In this document: piece by piece, positions 9,250 to 19,636 of the stretch
Numbering within the stretch: position 1 is the first letter of the stretch
Layout: the number at the start of each line of letters is the position of its first letter
NCBI RefSeq assembly: GCF_003259315.1
Contig: NZ_QLLT01000021.1
Coordinates: 79,067-143,066, forward strand
Direction of reading: 5' to 3'
DNA: 64,000 nucleotides
Source: Kitasatospora sp. SolWspMP-SS2h
GTDB lineage: Bacteria; Actinomycetota; Actinomycetes; Streptomycetales; Streptomycetaceae
The notes under the pieces: model-generated
Database searches by the model: none
Told to the model about the DNA's origin: nothing
Seen by the model: the letters and a program-made list of their open reading frames with translations, nothing else
Program-made: the position numbers and the translations under genes

Positions 9250-9804
9250 GCAACTCCTAGGTGCGAGCTGGTCACAGGCTGGTCGCGGCGCCGATCGCCG
9301 GGGTCACCGGTGCGTCCGCTGTCGTCCTCGCACCGTATCCTGACGGCGGAAAGGAGCCGCCGGGGGGCGTCCGCCGCATGCGGAGAACCTCGAACGGCAC
9401 CACGACACAGCGGGCGCCCCGGGCGCCGGTCGCCGAGCGCCGAACCACCCTCGGCCCACGGCCGCCTCCGACCGGACGTCCGCCGGGCGGGCGTGACCTG
9501 GGGCAGGTGTGGTGCGTTCAATCTGCAGAACACCACCACCCGAACCGGCACCTCCGGGTCCACCCCGGCCGGGCCGACCGCGTCGGGCACCGGCCACGCG
9601 TCGTTCGACCCGGCGCAGCCGGCTCCCGGGCGGCCCCGGCGTCCGGTCCGGGACACCACCCCGGCCGGGACGGAGCACCGGTGGTCCGGTCCGACCAGAG
9701 TCAGAGCCGCGTGTTCCGGCGGCAGAGCAGCACAGTCCGCGATCGAGCACGCTCGCGGCCGACCGGGCCCGCAGCCCTCGGCCGGTCGAGGGGAGGAGAA
9801 CCCG
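9250..9804. other. Divergent intergenic region between the S33 hydrolase and debranching-type gene
   Basis: 555 bp with no recognisable gene. It must hold both promoters. Candidate -10 hexamers are CAGGAT on the minus strand (9337-9342) and the overlapping TATCCT on the plus strand (9336-9341). The plus-strand gene has a strong ribosome-binding site at 9788-9799. Several short frames are open but none has protein-like composition. Confidence 0.5.
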
Positions 9805-12561
9805 GTGACCGACTCAAGGCCACCCCACGCAGCACCCCAGTCGCTGCCCCCTGCCACCCCACCGGTCCCCGGTGCCGCCCCCGCGCCACCCGCCCGGCCG
9901 GCCGGCCCTCCGACTCCCCGCCAGGCCACACCCCCGTACGGCACCGGCATGCCCGGCGCTCCCGCCCCTGGGACGCCCGGAACCGGCCCGGTGGTTCCCG
10001 GCACCCCGGCCTACGGCACCCCCCTGCACGGCACCCCGGCCTACGGGACGCCCTCGCACGGCGGCGTGCCCCCGCACGGCACGCCGCCGCCCGGACCGCC
10101 CTCGGGCGCCCCGCACCCGACAGCAGCCCACCCCTACGCGGCCCCGGCGGGCACGCCCCCGTACGGCACCCCCGCCGGTGGTGCGCCGTACGGGGGCGGC
10201 ACCCCGCCGTACGGCACCGTGACGCGGCAGGCCCCGGGCCATCCAACGGCCGGACGGGGCGGGCCGGTCCCGCGCGCCGGCCAGCCGCCGGTCCCGGGCG
10301 GAGCGCCGGTGGGCCGGTCCGAGCAGGTGGCGGGCGCGCCCGCCGCCGGGGCGGCCCGGCAGCCCGGTCCGGCGGCGCCGCCCAGACCGCAGCCCTCCGC
10401 CGCGCACGACGTGCTGTGCGTCAACGCCCCCGGCATGGCGTCATCCGGGCCGGACGGCCAGCTGCGGGGCCAGGGCCTGCACGGCTTCTTCCGGCACGGG
10501 GTGCGCACCCTGGCCCGGATGGAGCTGCGGCTGGGCGGCGTGGAGCCGCTCCCGCTCCAGGGCACCCTGACGTCCACGGCGGCGGCCCGGTTCGTCGGCT
10601 CGGTCCGGGTACCGGGCGACCTCGACCCGGACCCGGCGCTGACGGTCGAGCGGCTGCGGCACGCCGACGGCGCCGAGACGGTGACGGTCCGCAACACGGG
10701 TGCCCGCCCGGCCCGGCTCCCGCTGGAGATCGCGCTCGGCACCGACCTCGGCCTGCTCACCGACATCGCGGCGGGCCGCCGTTCGGCCGACCTGCCGGGC
10801 CAGGTCCAGTCGTCCGGCCTGCGCTGGGTCGGCCAGGGCCGGGCGGCCACCGTCAGCGCACGGCCCTCGCCGCACGCGGTGCTGGCCGGTGCGGGCGTGC
10901 TGCGCTGGGACTTGGAGATCCAGCCCGGCGCCCGCTGGTCGGTCGACCTCCGGGCCGAGCTGGAGACCCCGTCGACGGGCCGGCCGCCGACCGGGCGCGG
11001 CCCCGGGGTGCCGCTGCCCTGGTCCGAGCCCGAGGTCCGGGCCGACGACCGCCGGGCCGCCCGGCTGGTCTCCCGGGCCCTGGATTCGCTGGGCGGCCTG
11101 CTGCTCGCCGACGCGGACCGGCCCACCGACCTCTACACCGCCTCGGGCGCGCCCTGGCGCTTCGGCCTCACCGCCGCCGACGCGCTCTGGGCCGCCAGGA
11201 TGACCCTGCCGCTGGGTACCCGGCTCGCCGCCGGCACCCTGCGGGCGGTCGCCCGCCGTCAGCACCAGGCGGCCCCGCAGGCCGCCACCGCTCCCGCCGC
11301 TCCTGTTCCCGCCCCTGCGGCCCGACCGGCCGACGCCGCTCCGGGGGACGGCGGGCCGGCCCCGGAGGGCGGTGCGGCCGGGCCGGTGCCGGGGAGCGCC
11401 CCGGGCCCGGTCGGCGGGCCGAACCCGCCCGGTGGCGAGGCCGGCGCGGCGGCCCAGGCGATGGACGGGGTGATCCCCGGTCCGCTGCGGCACGGCGGCC
11501 CCGAGCTGCCGGCCAGTTGCACCGCGACGGAGGCGACCCTGCTGTTCGTCACGGTGCTGGCGGAAGCCTGGCGCTGGGGCATGCCCCGGGCCGAGGTCGC
11601 CGAACTACTGCCGGCGGCGGAGCGGGCCCTCGGCGCGCTGCGGTCCGCGGTGGTGGAGGGTCCGGACGGCCCGGTCGGGTTCGTCGCCGACTTCGGGCGC
11701 CCGGCGGAGGAGCGCGCCGCGCGCCCCGGCCCGGCCAGGTGCGAGGTCCAGGCGCAGGCCCACCGGGCGGCCCTCCAGGGCGCGGACCTGCTCGACGCCT
11801 TCGACCGGCCGGGCGCGGCCCAATGGCGTTCCTGGGCAGCCGAGTTGCGGGAACGGTTCCGGGAGCGGTTCTGGATCGACGACCTGTCCGGCGGCCGTCC
11901 GGCAGCCGCCCTGCTGGCCCCGGACCGGCCGGTGCCGGCCGTCGCCTCCACCCTGGTCCACCTCTTCGACCTGGGCCTGGCCGCCGAGGGCGAACTGCAC
12001 GAAGGCCTGCTCGACCGCGAGCAGACCAGGCTGCTGGCCCAGCGCCTGGTGGCCCCGGAGTTCGACTGCGGCTGGGGCCTGCGCACCCTGAGCGCGAAGT
12101 CCCCCCGGTTCAACCCGCTCGGCCACCGCAGCGGCGCGGTGCGGGTCCAGGAGACCGCGCTCGCGGTGAGCGGGCTGGTGGACGCCGGGTTCGAGCGGGA
12201 GGCCGAAATCCTGCTGGAGGGCCTGCTGGAGGCGTCCGCGCACTTCGAGGGCCGCCTGCCGGAGATGTACGCCGGTGAGCAGAAGGTCGCCGACTGCCCA
12301 CCCGTCCCGCACCCGGCGGCCTGCCGCCCGGCCGCGGTCTCCGCGGCGGCCGCCGTGCACCTGGTCCTCTCGCTGGCGGGCGTCCGGCCCGACGTCCCGT
12401 CCGGGCGGGTGGCCACCCGCCCGGCGAGCACCGCCCCCCTGGGCGCACTGGAACTGACCGGCCTGCGGGTGGCCGGCGAGCCGTTCTCGGTCCGGGTCAG
12501 CCGGATCGGCGTCGCGGTCGTGGAGGAGGCGCCGTCGTTCCTGCAACTCGCCGCCGGCTGA
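9805..12561 (+). CDS. Glycogen-debranching-type glycosidase family protein
   Basis: 918 residues. About the first 205 are low complexity, built on Pro/Gly/Thr/Tyr repeats (YGTP, HGTP, PPYGT). Then comes the glycogen-debranching N-terminal bis domain (LCVNAPGMASSGPDGQLRGQGLHGFF, DTRTLARMEL-like VRTLARMELRLGG) and an (alpha/alpha)6-type catalytic region (LYTASGAPWRFGLTAADALWAARMTLPLGT; WGLRTLS near the end). A second Pro/Ala-rich insertion splits the catalytic half (about 490-560). The GTG start follows an ideal GGGGAGGAGAA site; the frame is open much further upstream but without conserved content. Likely role is alpha-glucan or related oligosaccharide hydrolysis in the cytosol; substrate is inference. 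Confidence 0.85.
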   Translation: MTDSRPPHAAPQSLPPATPPVPGAAPAPPARPAGPPTPRQATPPYGTGMPGAPAPGTPGTGPVVPGTPAYGTPLHGTPAYGTPSHGGVPPHGTPPPGPPSGAPHPTAAHPYAAPAGTPPYGTPAGGAPYGGGTPPYGTVTRQAPGHPTAGRGGPVPRAGQPPVPGGAPVGRSEQVAGAPAAGAARQPGPAAPPRPQPSAAHDVLCVNAPGMASSGPDGQLRGQGLHGFFRHGVRTLARMELRLGGVEPLPLQGTLTSTAAARFVGSVRVPGDLDPDPALTVERLRHADGAETVTVRNTGARPARLPLEIALGTDLGLLTDIAAGRRSADLPGQVQSSGLRWVGQGRAATVSARPSPHAVLAGAGVLRWDLEIQPGARWSVDLRAELETPSTGRPPTGRGPGVPLPWSEPEVRADDRRAARLVSRALDSLGGLLLADADRPTDLYTASGAPWRFGLTAADALWAARMTLPLGTRLAAGTLRAVARRQHQAAPQAATAPAAPVPAPAARPADAAPGDGGPAPEGGAAGPVPGSAPGPVGGPNPPGGEAGAAAQAMDGVIPGPLRHGGPELPASCTATEATLLFVTVLAEAWRWGMPRAEVAELLPAAERALGALRSAVVEGPDGPVGFVADFGRPAEERAARPGPARCEVQAQAHRAALQGADLLDAFDRPGAAQWRSWAAELRERFRERFWIDDLSGGRPAAALLAPDRPVPAVASTLVHLFDLGLAAEGELHEGLLDREQTRLLAQRLVAPEFDCGWGLRTLSAKSPRFNPLGHRSGAVRVQETALAVSGLVDAGFEREAEILLEGLLEASAHFEGRLPEMYAGEQKVADCPPVPHPAACRPAAVSAAAAVHLVLSLAGVRPDVPSGRVATRPASTAPLGALELTGLRVAGEPFSVRVSRIGVAVVEEAPSFLQLAAG

Positions 12562-12618
12562 GCGCTCCACCGCGACGGGGTGGGGCGAAGGGAGGGGAAA
12601 GGCGCCGTGGTCTGTGAT

Positions 12619-12642
12619 TATCGTCAGAGAGACGACTAAGAT
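12619..12642 (+). promoter_or_regulatory. Core promoter with operator-like dyad of the Nudix regulator
   Basis: TAAGAT at 12637-12642 lies 7 nt before ATG 12650, a leaderless arrangement. An inverted repeat TCGTC-AGAGA-GACGA (12621-12635) lies between the -10 and the expected -35 position, so a bound repressor would block polymerase. The downstream protein has a DNA-binding wing, which makes autoregulation the simplest reading. Confidence 0.55.
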
Positions 12643-12649
12643 CGACGCC

Positions 12650-13408
12650 ATGTCGCGTTATGACCCGTCGGCCTTCCCCCCGTTCGCAGTCACGGTTGAC
12701 CTCGTGGTGCTGACGGTGCGCGACCATGAGCTGTGCGCCCTGCTGGTGAAGCGCGGCGAGGCGCCGTTCAAGGAGTACTGGGCGCTGCCCGGCGGCTTCG
12801 TGCGGCTGGACGAGGGCCTGGCCGAGGCGGCGTCCCGCGAGCTGGCGGAGGAGACCGGGCTGCGGGCGCAGTCCCTGCCGGGCAGCCTCCCCGGCGGACA
12901 GACCCCCGCGGGCGCGCACCTGGAGCAGCTCGCCACCTACGGGCACCCGCAGCGGGACCCGCGGATGCGGGTGGTGAGCGTCGCCTACCTGGTCCTCGCC
13001 CCGGACCTCCCCTCGCCGCGCGCGGGCGGCGACGCCAGCAGCGCCCGGTGGGCGCCGGTGAGCGAACTGCTCGGCGAGGAGCGCAACGACGGCGTGCTGC
13101 TCGCGTTCGACCACGGCCAGATCCTGACGGACGGGGTGGAGCGGGCCCGCTCCAAGATCGAGTACTCCTCGCTGGCCACCGCCTTCTGCCCCCCGGAGTT
13201 CACCGTCGGCGAGCTGCGCCGGGTCTACGAGGCGGTCTGGGGCGTGGTGCTCGACCCGCGCAACTTCCACCGCAAGGTGACCGGTACCCCGGGCTTCCTG
13301 CTGCCCTCCGGCGGCACCACGACCCGTCAGGGCGGCCGTCCCGCCCAGCTGTTCACCGCCGGCGGCGCCACCGTCCTCAACCCCCCGATGCTGCGCCCCG
13401 AGTCCTGA
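12650..13408 (+). CDS. Nudix hydrolase / NrtR-type winged-helix regulator
   Basis: 252 residues. The N-terminal half is a Nudix domain with a complete Nudix box at 49-71 (G-x5-E-x7-REL-x-EE-x-GL), so metal-dependent hydrolysis of an NDP-X substrate such as ADP-ribose is possible. The C-terminal half (about 155-250; KIEYSSLATAFCPPEFTVGELRRVYEAVWG, then NFHRKV and GFLLPSGGTTTR) matches the winged-helix part of NrtR-like NAD-metabolism regulators. In many characterised NrtR repressors the Nudix box is degenerate; here it is intact. The start is set by the leaderless promoter. No NAD biosynthesis gene is adjacent, so its regulon lies elsewhere or is only itself. Confidence 0.85.
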   Translation: MSRYDPSAFPPFAVTVDLVVLTVRDHELCALLVKRGEAPFKEYWALPGGFVRLDEGLAEAASRELAEETGLRAQSLPGSLPGGQTPAGAHLEQLATYGHPQRDPRMRVVSVAYLVLAPDLPSPRAGGDASSARWAPVSELLGEERNDGVLLAFDHGQILTDGVERARSKIEYSSLATAFCPPEFTVGELRRVYEAVWGVVLDPRNFHRKVTGTPGFLLPSGGTTTRQGGRPAQLFTAGGATVLNPPMLRPES

Positions 13409-13681
13409 CCCGCGCTCCCCGGAGCCGGTGGCGGGGGCGCTCGCTGATCGACGCGGTGCGACCGGTGCCGGTGTCGAAACCGTTGCTGCCGACGGGTGGT
13501 GACGGACCGTGAGGAAAGCGTCAGCCCGGCGGGAGGGCTGTCCCCTGTACGGGTGAGGTCGGCGCTAACACCGCCCACGACCCATCCGGAATGCCTGGTT
13601 TCACCGCTTCCGCGGCCTACTGTGCAGGCTCGGGCCAGGTGGACATCCCCGGTCTGTCGGCGGGCGAGGGAGCGGGCGGCG

Positions 13682-15445
13682 ATGATCCAGATCACCGGAC
13701 TGACCAAGGCGTACCGGCGGGGGCGTCCTCCCGCGGTGCTGGACCTGACCTTCGACGCCCGTCCCGGGATGGTCACCGCGCTGCTCGGGGACGAGGGCGC
13801 GGGCAAGTCGACCGTGCTCCGGCTGATGGTGGGGCTGGAACGAGGCCACGGTCTCACCCTGTTCGACGGCCGGACGTACCGGCGGATCCGGCACCCGGAG
13901 CGGGAGATCGGCGTCCTGCTGCCCTCCGGCCGCCCGGAGGCCGGGCACCCGGGGCAGCGGGCCCGGTCCCACCTGCGGATGCTGGCCGGTGCGATCGGCG
14001 TCCCGGCGCGCCGCGCCGACGACCTGCTGGAGCAGACCCGGCTCGCCGCTGTCGCCGGCCACCGGATCGGCACCTTCTCGCCCGGTATGCACCGCCGCCT
14101 CGCGTTGGCCGCGGCCCTGCTCGGAAACCCCTCGACGCTGCTGCTGGACGCCCCCACCGAAGGCCTGTCCCCGAACGGCGAGGAGTGGTTCGGGGCCTTC
14201 CTGCGCTCCTTCGCGCTCTCGGGCGGCACCGTGCTGACGACCACCCGCTCCCCGGAGCAGGCCGCCGCCCTCGCCGACCGCGTGGTCACCCTGGACGCGG
14301 GCCGACTGGCCGCCGACCAGCCGGTGGTGGAGTTCCGCCGCACCAGGCTGCACCCCGAAGTCCTGGTCCGGGGCCCGCAGATGGCCCGCCTCGCGGACCT
14401 GCTGGTCGCCCAGGGCGGCCAGGTCCGGCGGGACGGCGGCGCCGGTCTCGCGGTGAGCGGCATCGACCGCACCGAGGTCGGCGAACTCGCCTACCGCAAC
14501 GGCATCCTGCTGCACGAGCTGGCCGACCGGGTGGTGCGGCGCCCGGTCTCCTACCCCTCCGCCCTGCCGAGCGGTTCGGGCCGCTCCGGCCAGGTGTCGG
14601 TCCGGACGGTCCGCCAGGACGCGGCCCCCGAGGGGAAGGGCCGTCAGGACGCGGGCGAGCAGCCGTGGCCCGACCGCGCCGGACAGCCCGTCGCGGCCGG
14701 CTCCGACGAGCATCGGCCCGCGGCCGTCGGCCGCCCCGCCGGGCCGGAGTCCGAGCGCCCGCTCGACCACCGCGGCCTACAGGCCGGCCGTTGGGCCGCG
14801 GCCGCCCTCGCGCCGAACCCGCCGGCTCGGGGAAAGGGAGCGGGCGCGGCCGAGGGCAAGGGCGGGGGAGAAGGGCGCGGGCCGGAGTCGGCTCAGGTCC
14901 CGGTGCAGGACCACGCCGTGTCCGTGCCCGCGCCGACCGCCCCCGTTCAGGCGTCGCCGGCCCCCGGCGTCGACCTGACCAGGCGGACGCCCCGCGGCGC
15001 CTCCGCGCTCGGCCGGTCGGCGCGGACGCCGGGGACGGAGCGGACGCCGGGAACGGCTCGGGAGACGGAACGCGTGGTGGTGGGGCCGGTGGCGGGCCCC
15101 GCCGCGATCGACACCGAGCACCTGGCCGCCAACCCGACCGACGCGGAGCTGCTGACTCCCGCCCGGATCGGGGGAGTCGACCCCCACCCCGCCGACCCCG
15201 TCCGCCCCTTCCCGGGACGCCCCTGGTCGGCCGACGCCACCGAACTGCGCCCGGCCGGGCGAGGCGAACCGACCGGGCGAGGCGAACCGGTCGAACGGGC
15301 AGAACGGACAGAACGAGCCGAACGGGTCGAACCCGCCGGGCGGCCGCAGGAGTCGGGGGAGGTCCGGCCGGGCGGAACGGGTGCGGTGGACCCGCGAGGG
15401 GCGGTGCGGCGGAGTGCCGTCGGCGACGAGAACGGGAGTGAGTGA
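13682..15445 (+). CDS. ABC transporter ATP-binding protein with degenerate catalytic motifs
   Basis: 587 residues. The first 300 are an ABC ATPase domain: Walker A GDEGAGKST (36-44), Walker B LLLDAPT (Asp156). The catalytic glutamate that normally follows is Ala157, the signature is FSPGM (132-136) in place of LSGGQ, and the H-loop position reads TTTRS (Arg189) in place of His. These changes predict ATP binding with poor or no hydrolysis. The last 280 residues are a Pro/Arg/Glu-rich disordered tail with repeated ERAER/EPTGRGEP units. It overlaps the permease start by 4 bp (GTGA), so the two are translationally coupled. Exported substrate unknown. Confidence 0.85.
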   Translation: MIQITGLTKAYRRGRPPAVLDLTFDARPGMVTALLGDEGAGKSTVLRLMVGLERGHGLTLFDGRTYRRIRHPEREIGVLLPSGRPEAGHPGQRARSHLRMLAGAIGVPARRADDLLEQTRLAAVAGHRIGTFSPGMHRRLALAAALLGNPSTLLLDAPTEGLSPNGEEWFGAFLRSFALSGGTVLTTTRSPEQAAALADRVVTLDAGRLAADQPVVEFRRTRLHPEVLVRGPQMARLADLLVAQGGQVRRDGGAGLAVSGIDRTEVGELAYRNGILLHELADRVVRRPVSYPSALPSGSGRSGQVSVRTVRQDAAPEGKGRQDAGEQPWPDRAGQPVAAGSDEHRPAAVGRPAGPESERPLDHRGLQAGRWAAAALAPNPPARGKGAGAAEGKGGGEGRGPESAQVPVQDHAVSVPAPTAPVQASPAPGVDLTRRTPRGASALGRSARTPGTERTPGTARETERVVVGPVAGPAAIDTEHLAANPTDAELLTPARIGGVDPHPADPVRPFPGRPWSADATELRPAGRGEPTGRGEPVERAERTERAERVEPAGRPQESGEVRPGGTGAVDPRGAVRRSAVGDENGSE

Positions 15446-16245
15446 CCGTGCGAGTGGTGGCGAGTGAGGTACGTCGGCTGCGCGGGGTGCGCTCCACGTG
15501 GGTGGTGGTCGTGGGGGCGCTGCTGGTGAACGCGGCGGTGGCGGCGTTCTCGGCGCACCGGCTGCCCGCCGGGGAGTTGGCGGTGCCGGACGCGGTGCGG
15601 TCGGTCGCGGCGGTGGTGCCGGTCCTGCCGCTGCCGCTGACCGCGCTCGCGGCGGCGGTGCTCGGCGCGCTGTCCTACGGCAACGAGGCGCGCTGGCCCG
15701 GCCTGTCCGCCTCGCGGGTCACCCTGGGGCGCCGACTGGGTGCCCTGCTCGCGAAGTCGCTGGTGGTGGGCGCGGCAGCGGTCCTGCTGGCGGTGGTCGC
15801 TCTCGGGGTGAACGTCCTCGCGGCGCGGCTCGCGCTGCCCGGCGGAGTGGACGCGTCGGAAGTGCTCGACCTGTCGGGCCCGTTCGCGGCGGGCGGGGTC
15901 GGCCGCCCGCTGGCGGCGTTCGTGGTGCTGGCGGTGGCGGGCGGTTGGGCCGGTCTGCTGATCACCTCGCTGGTGCGCAGCGCCGTCGTCGGCGTCCTGC
16001 TGACCGGCGCGCTGCCCGCCCTGCTGGAGCCCACCACCGGTCTGCTGCTGCACCGCACGGGCCGCAACTGGCCGGTCTGGGTACGGGAGTTGATGCCCTT
16101 CCAGTACGGCCTGGACTGGGTCCGCGACGCCGCCGACCGGACCGCCGGCGCGCTGGACGGCGTGGTGGTCGCCGCACTGCTGGCCCCGGCCGCCCTGTTG
16201 GTGCTGGTGGCAGTGCTGGCGCAACTGCGCCGCCGGAGCCTCTGA
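15442..16245 (+). CDS. ABC-2-type membrane permease
   Basis: 267-residue integral membrane protein with about six hydrophobic segments (for example VVVVGALLVNAAVAAFSA, AAVVPVLPLPLTALAAAVLGAL, LAAFVVLAVAGGWAGLLITSLV, VLLTGALPALLEPTTGLLL, and a final AALLAPAALLVLVAVLAQL). A SYGNEARWPGLSASRVTLGRR segment between the second and third matches ABC-2 permeases, where the nucleotide-binding subunit docks. The GTG start overlaps the ATPase stop. It forms the membrane half of the ABC pair; no substrate is indicated by the neighbours. Confidence 0.82.
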   Translation: MTVRVVASEVRRLRGVRSTWVVVVGALLVNAAVAAFSAHRLPAGELAVPDAVRSVAAVVPVLPLPLTALAAAVLGALSYGNEARWPGLSASRVTLGRRLGALLAKSLVVGAAAVLLAVVALGVNVLAARLALPGGVDASEVLDLSGPFAAGGVGRPLAAFVVLAVAGGWAGLLITSLVRSAVVGVLLTGALPALLEPTTGLLLHRTGRNWPVWVRELMPFQYGLDWVRDAADRTAGALDGVVVAALLAPAALLVLVAVLAQLRRRSL

Positions 16246-16491
16246 CCAGGCACCTGTCCGGCCCGCGCCACCAGGAGAGCGCGGGTAGAACCCGGGGGAG
16301 CGCCGGCGGAAGGAGCCCTGACGGTGTGACAGCCGGGGCGGGGGTGACGCAGGGGAAATCCGTGCCCGATGACCGGTATGCGCATTTCCGGCTGATAAGA
16401 AGTCAATTATCCAGACACGGCCGATCACCCTTTCGTGTGCTTTTCACGAGAATGCTCAAGGCGACTCCGCCGATCGCCGACAAAGGATGGC

Positions 16492-17364
16492 GTGAGTACC
16501 CTTGCGCACCCCACCGTGACCGCCGCTCGCCAGGCCGAGTCGATCTCCGCCTCCGAGTTGGACCGTTTCCCGTACGCCGACCGCCCGACTCCGCCCGCCC
16601 CCCGCTGGGAGGGTGCGGAGAGCGACCTCTCCCGGGTCGGCCGGAAGACCACCAGCAGCCGCGGCCGCGGCCTGCACGGCCAGCTGGTCCAGCAGCTCGG
16701 CCAGATGATCGTCTCCGGAGACCTGGGCGCCGACCGTCCGCTGGTGCCGGAGGAGATCGGCCAGCGCTTCGAGGTCTCCCGCACCGTGGTGCGCGAGTCG
16801 CTCCGGGTGCTGGAGGCCAAGGGCCTGGTCTCGGCCCGGCCGAACGTCGGCACCCGGGTCCGCCCGGTGAGCGACTGGAACCTGCTGGACCCCGACATCA
16901 TCGAGTGGCGCGCCTTCGGCCCGCAGCGCGACGAGCAGCGCCGCGAGCTGTTCGAGCTGCGCTGGGCGATCGAGCCGCTGGCCGCGCGCCTGGCGGCCGG
17001 GCACGGCCGGGAGGACGTCCAGCACCGGCTGGTCGAGCTGACCGAGATCATGGGCCAGGCCGGGAGCCAGGGCGACCTGGTCAGCTACTCCCGGGCCGAC
17101 GCCGAACTGCACGGCCTGGTGCTGCAGATGGCCGGGAACCGGATGCTGGAGCACCTGTCCGGGATCGTGGCCAACGCGCTCCAGGTCTCCGGCGGCTCCG
17201 GCACCACCTGCGAGCGCCCGTCCGATGCGGCGGTCAGCCTGCACGCCCGGCTGGTCGACGCGCTCGGCACCGGCGACGGCACCGCGGCCGAGGCCGCCGT
17301 CCGCGCGCTGCTCACCGTCCACCCGGACATCGAGCACGCCGTCCCCGCGCCGCGCGAGCACTGA
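16492..17364 (+). CDS. FadR/GntR-family transcriptional regulator
   Basis: 290 residues. After a 60-residue N-terminal extension comes a GntR winged helix (GLHGQLVQQLGQMIVSGDLG, RPLVPEEIGQRFEVSRTVVRESLRVLEAKGLVSARPNVGTRVRP). Then follows an FCD ligand-binding domain (FELRWAIEPLAARLAA; Asp/His metal ligands in SRADAELHGLVLQMAGN; late SLHARLVDAL and a final TVHPDIEH). Effectors of this subfamily are usually organic acids or sugar acids. The GTG start has AAAGGA 6 nt upstream; the earlier in-frame start at 16435 lacks similarity. It is transcribed towards hrdB but separated by more than 500 bp. An AT-richer stretch at 16390-16450 is its likely promoter region. Confidence 0.88.
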   Translation: MSTLAHPTVTAARQAESISASELDRFPYADRPTPPAPRWEGAESDLSRVGRKTTSSRGRGLHGQLVQQLGQMIVSGDLGADRPLVPEEIGQRFEVSRTVVRESLRVLEAKGLVSARPNVGTRVRPVSDWNLLDPDIIEWRAFGPQRDEQRRELFELRWAIEPLAARLAAGHGREDVQHRLVELTEIMGQAGSQGDLVSYSRADAELHGLVLQMAGNRMLEHLSGIVANALQVSGGSGTTCERPSDAAVSLHARLVDALGTGDGTAAEAAVRALLTVHPDIEHAVPAPREH

Positions 17365-17467
17365 GCGCGGCCGCCCCCGACCGCCGCTCCGACCTCCGAC
17401 CGGATGGCCCTTCTGCTGCCCCACCCGCGCAGCCGAGGGGCCATCGGCACATCGGCGTGGTGGCGCG

Positions 17468-17531
17468 GCGACACATCAGCACAGGCGACACATCAGCACA
17501 TCGGTACGTCGACGCGGCGACACATCGGCAC
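17468..17531 (+). repeat. Three direct repeats GCGACACATC(A/G)GCAC
   Basis: Copies at 17468-17482, 17485-17499 and 17517-17531, with start-to-start spacing of 17 and 32 bp. Partial related CATCGGCAC/CATCGGTAC units flank them. They lie about 360-420 bp upstream of the hrdB start. Confidence 0.7.
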
Positions 17532-17745
17532 GTCGGGGCCAGGCCGTCCGACCGACCGCCCCCGGGCCGGTGCGACGCCGCCCGCCAGGACCCGGTGCGA
17601 CGCCGCCCGCCGGGCCGCTCCGACCCTGCGGATAGGCCGCTCGGGGGCTGCCCGCACCGGCCCTCGGGTGGTGTGACGGGCGCCACGACGGGCATGCGTA
17701 ACACTTGAGGGGCGGCAGCGATGTGTACGGAGCGGAAGCAGCTCC

Positions 17746-17771
17746 GGAATATCACCACAAGCCAGCTGGCT
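17746..17771 (+). promoter_or_regulatory. Candidate SigR-like promoter of hrdB
   Basis: GGAAT (17746-17750), 18 nt, then GCT (17769-17771), resembling the SigR consensus GGAAT-N18-GTT. In S. coelicolor hrdB has a SigR-dependent promoter besides its housekeeping one. Predicted leader is about 115 nt. One mismatch in the -10, so moderate support. Confidence 0.35.
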
Positions 17772-17891
17772 GTGATGGTCCGCGGCGCTGCTGCCGTCCT
17801 GCAGACCCCGGTCACCGTCCACCCGTCCGAGCCCGAGCAGTCGGGCCGGTCGGCGCGGGTTCGTGTCCACTCATCGTCCGAGAGGTTGTTC

Positions 17892-19508
<1,617 letters not shown>

Positions 19509-19532
19509 CCCCGGTCGGCCCGAGTCACCTGG

Positions 19533-19565
19533 ACGGGCCCCTCCGCCACCGGCGGAGGGGCCCGT
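19533..19565 (+). terminator. hrdB terminator
   Basis: 15-bp perfect stem (arm ACGGGCCCCTCCGCC) with a 3-nt ACC loop, 25 nt after the stop, followed by TTC. Confidence 0.8.
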
Positions 19566-19636
19566 TCGCGTGTCCGGGGGTCGCCTGATGGAGTGGTGGG
19601 CGGGCCGGGTGCGGGCACGGCGGGTGAGGGGGTGAC

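Larger units (their letters stand above)
17365..17891. other. Long hrdB upstream region
   Basis: 527 bp without a recognised gene. It contains three copies of a 15-bp repeat (17468-17531) and a candidate extracytoplasmic-sigma-type promoter (17746-17771). The hrdB frame stays open upstream to an ATG at 17721, but that ATG lies before the promoter candidate and the extra residues are not part of known HrdB proteins. Confidence 0.5.

Noticed and set aside
9261..12278. 1005-codon plus-strand frame overlapping the debranching-type gene
   Set aside because: Arg/Pro/Gly-rich translation typical of a shifted frame; the other plus frame carries the recognised domain and ribosome-binding site.
17468..17531. 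Possible CRISPR-like array upstream of hrdB
   Set aside because: Only three 15-bp copies with irregular spacers of 2 and 17 bp; no cas genes.
17721..17891. 57-codon N-terminal extension of HrdB from ATG 17721
   Set aside because: The known HrdB N-terminus starts at the GTG 17892, the extension resembles no sigma factor, and the promoter candidate lies downstream of that ATG.
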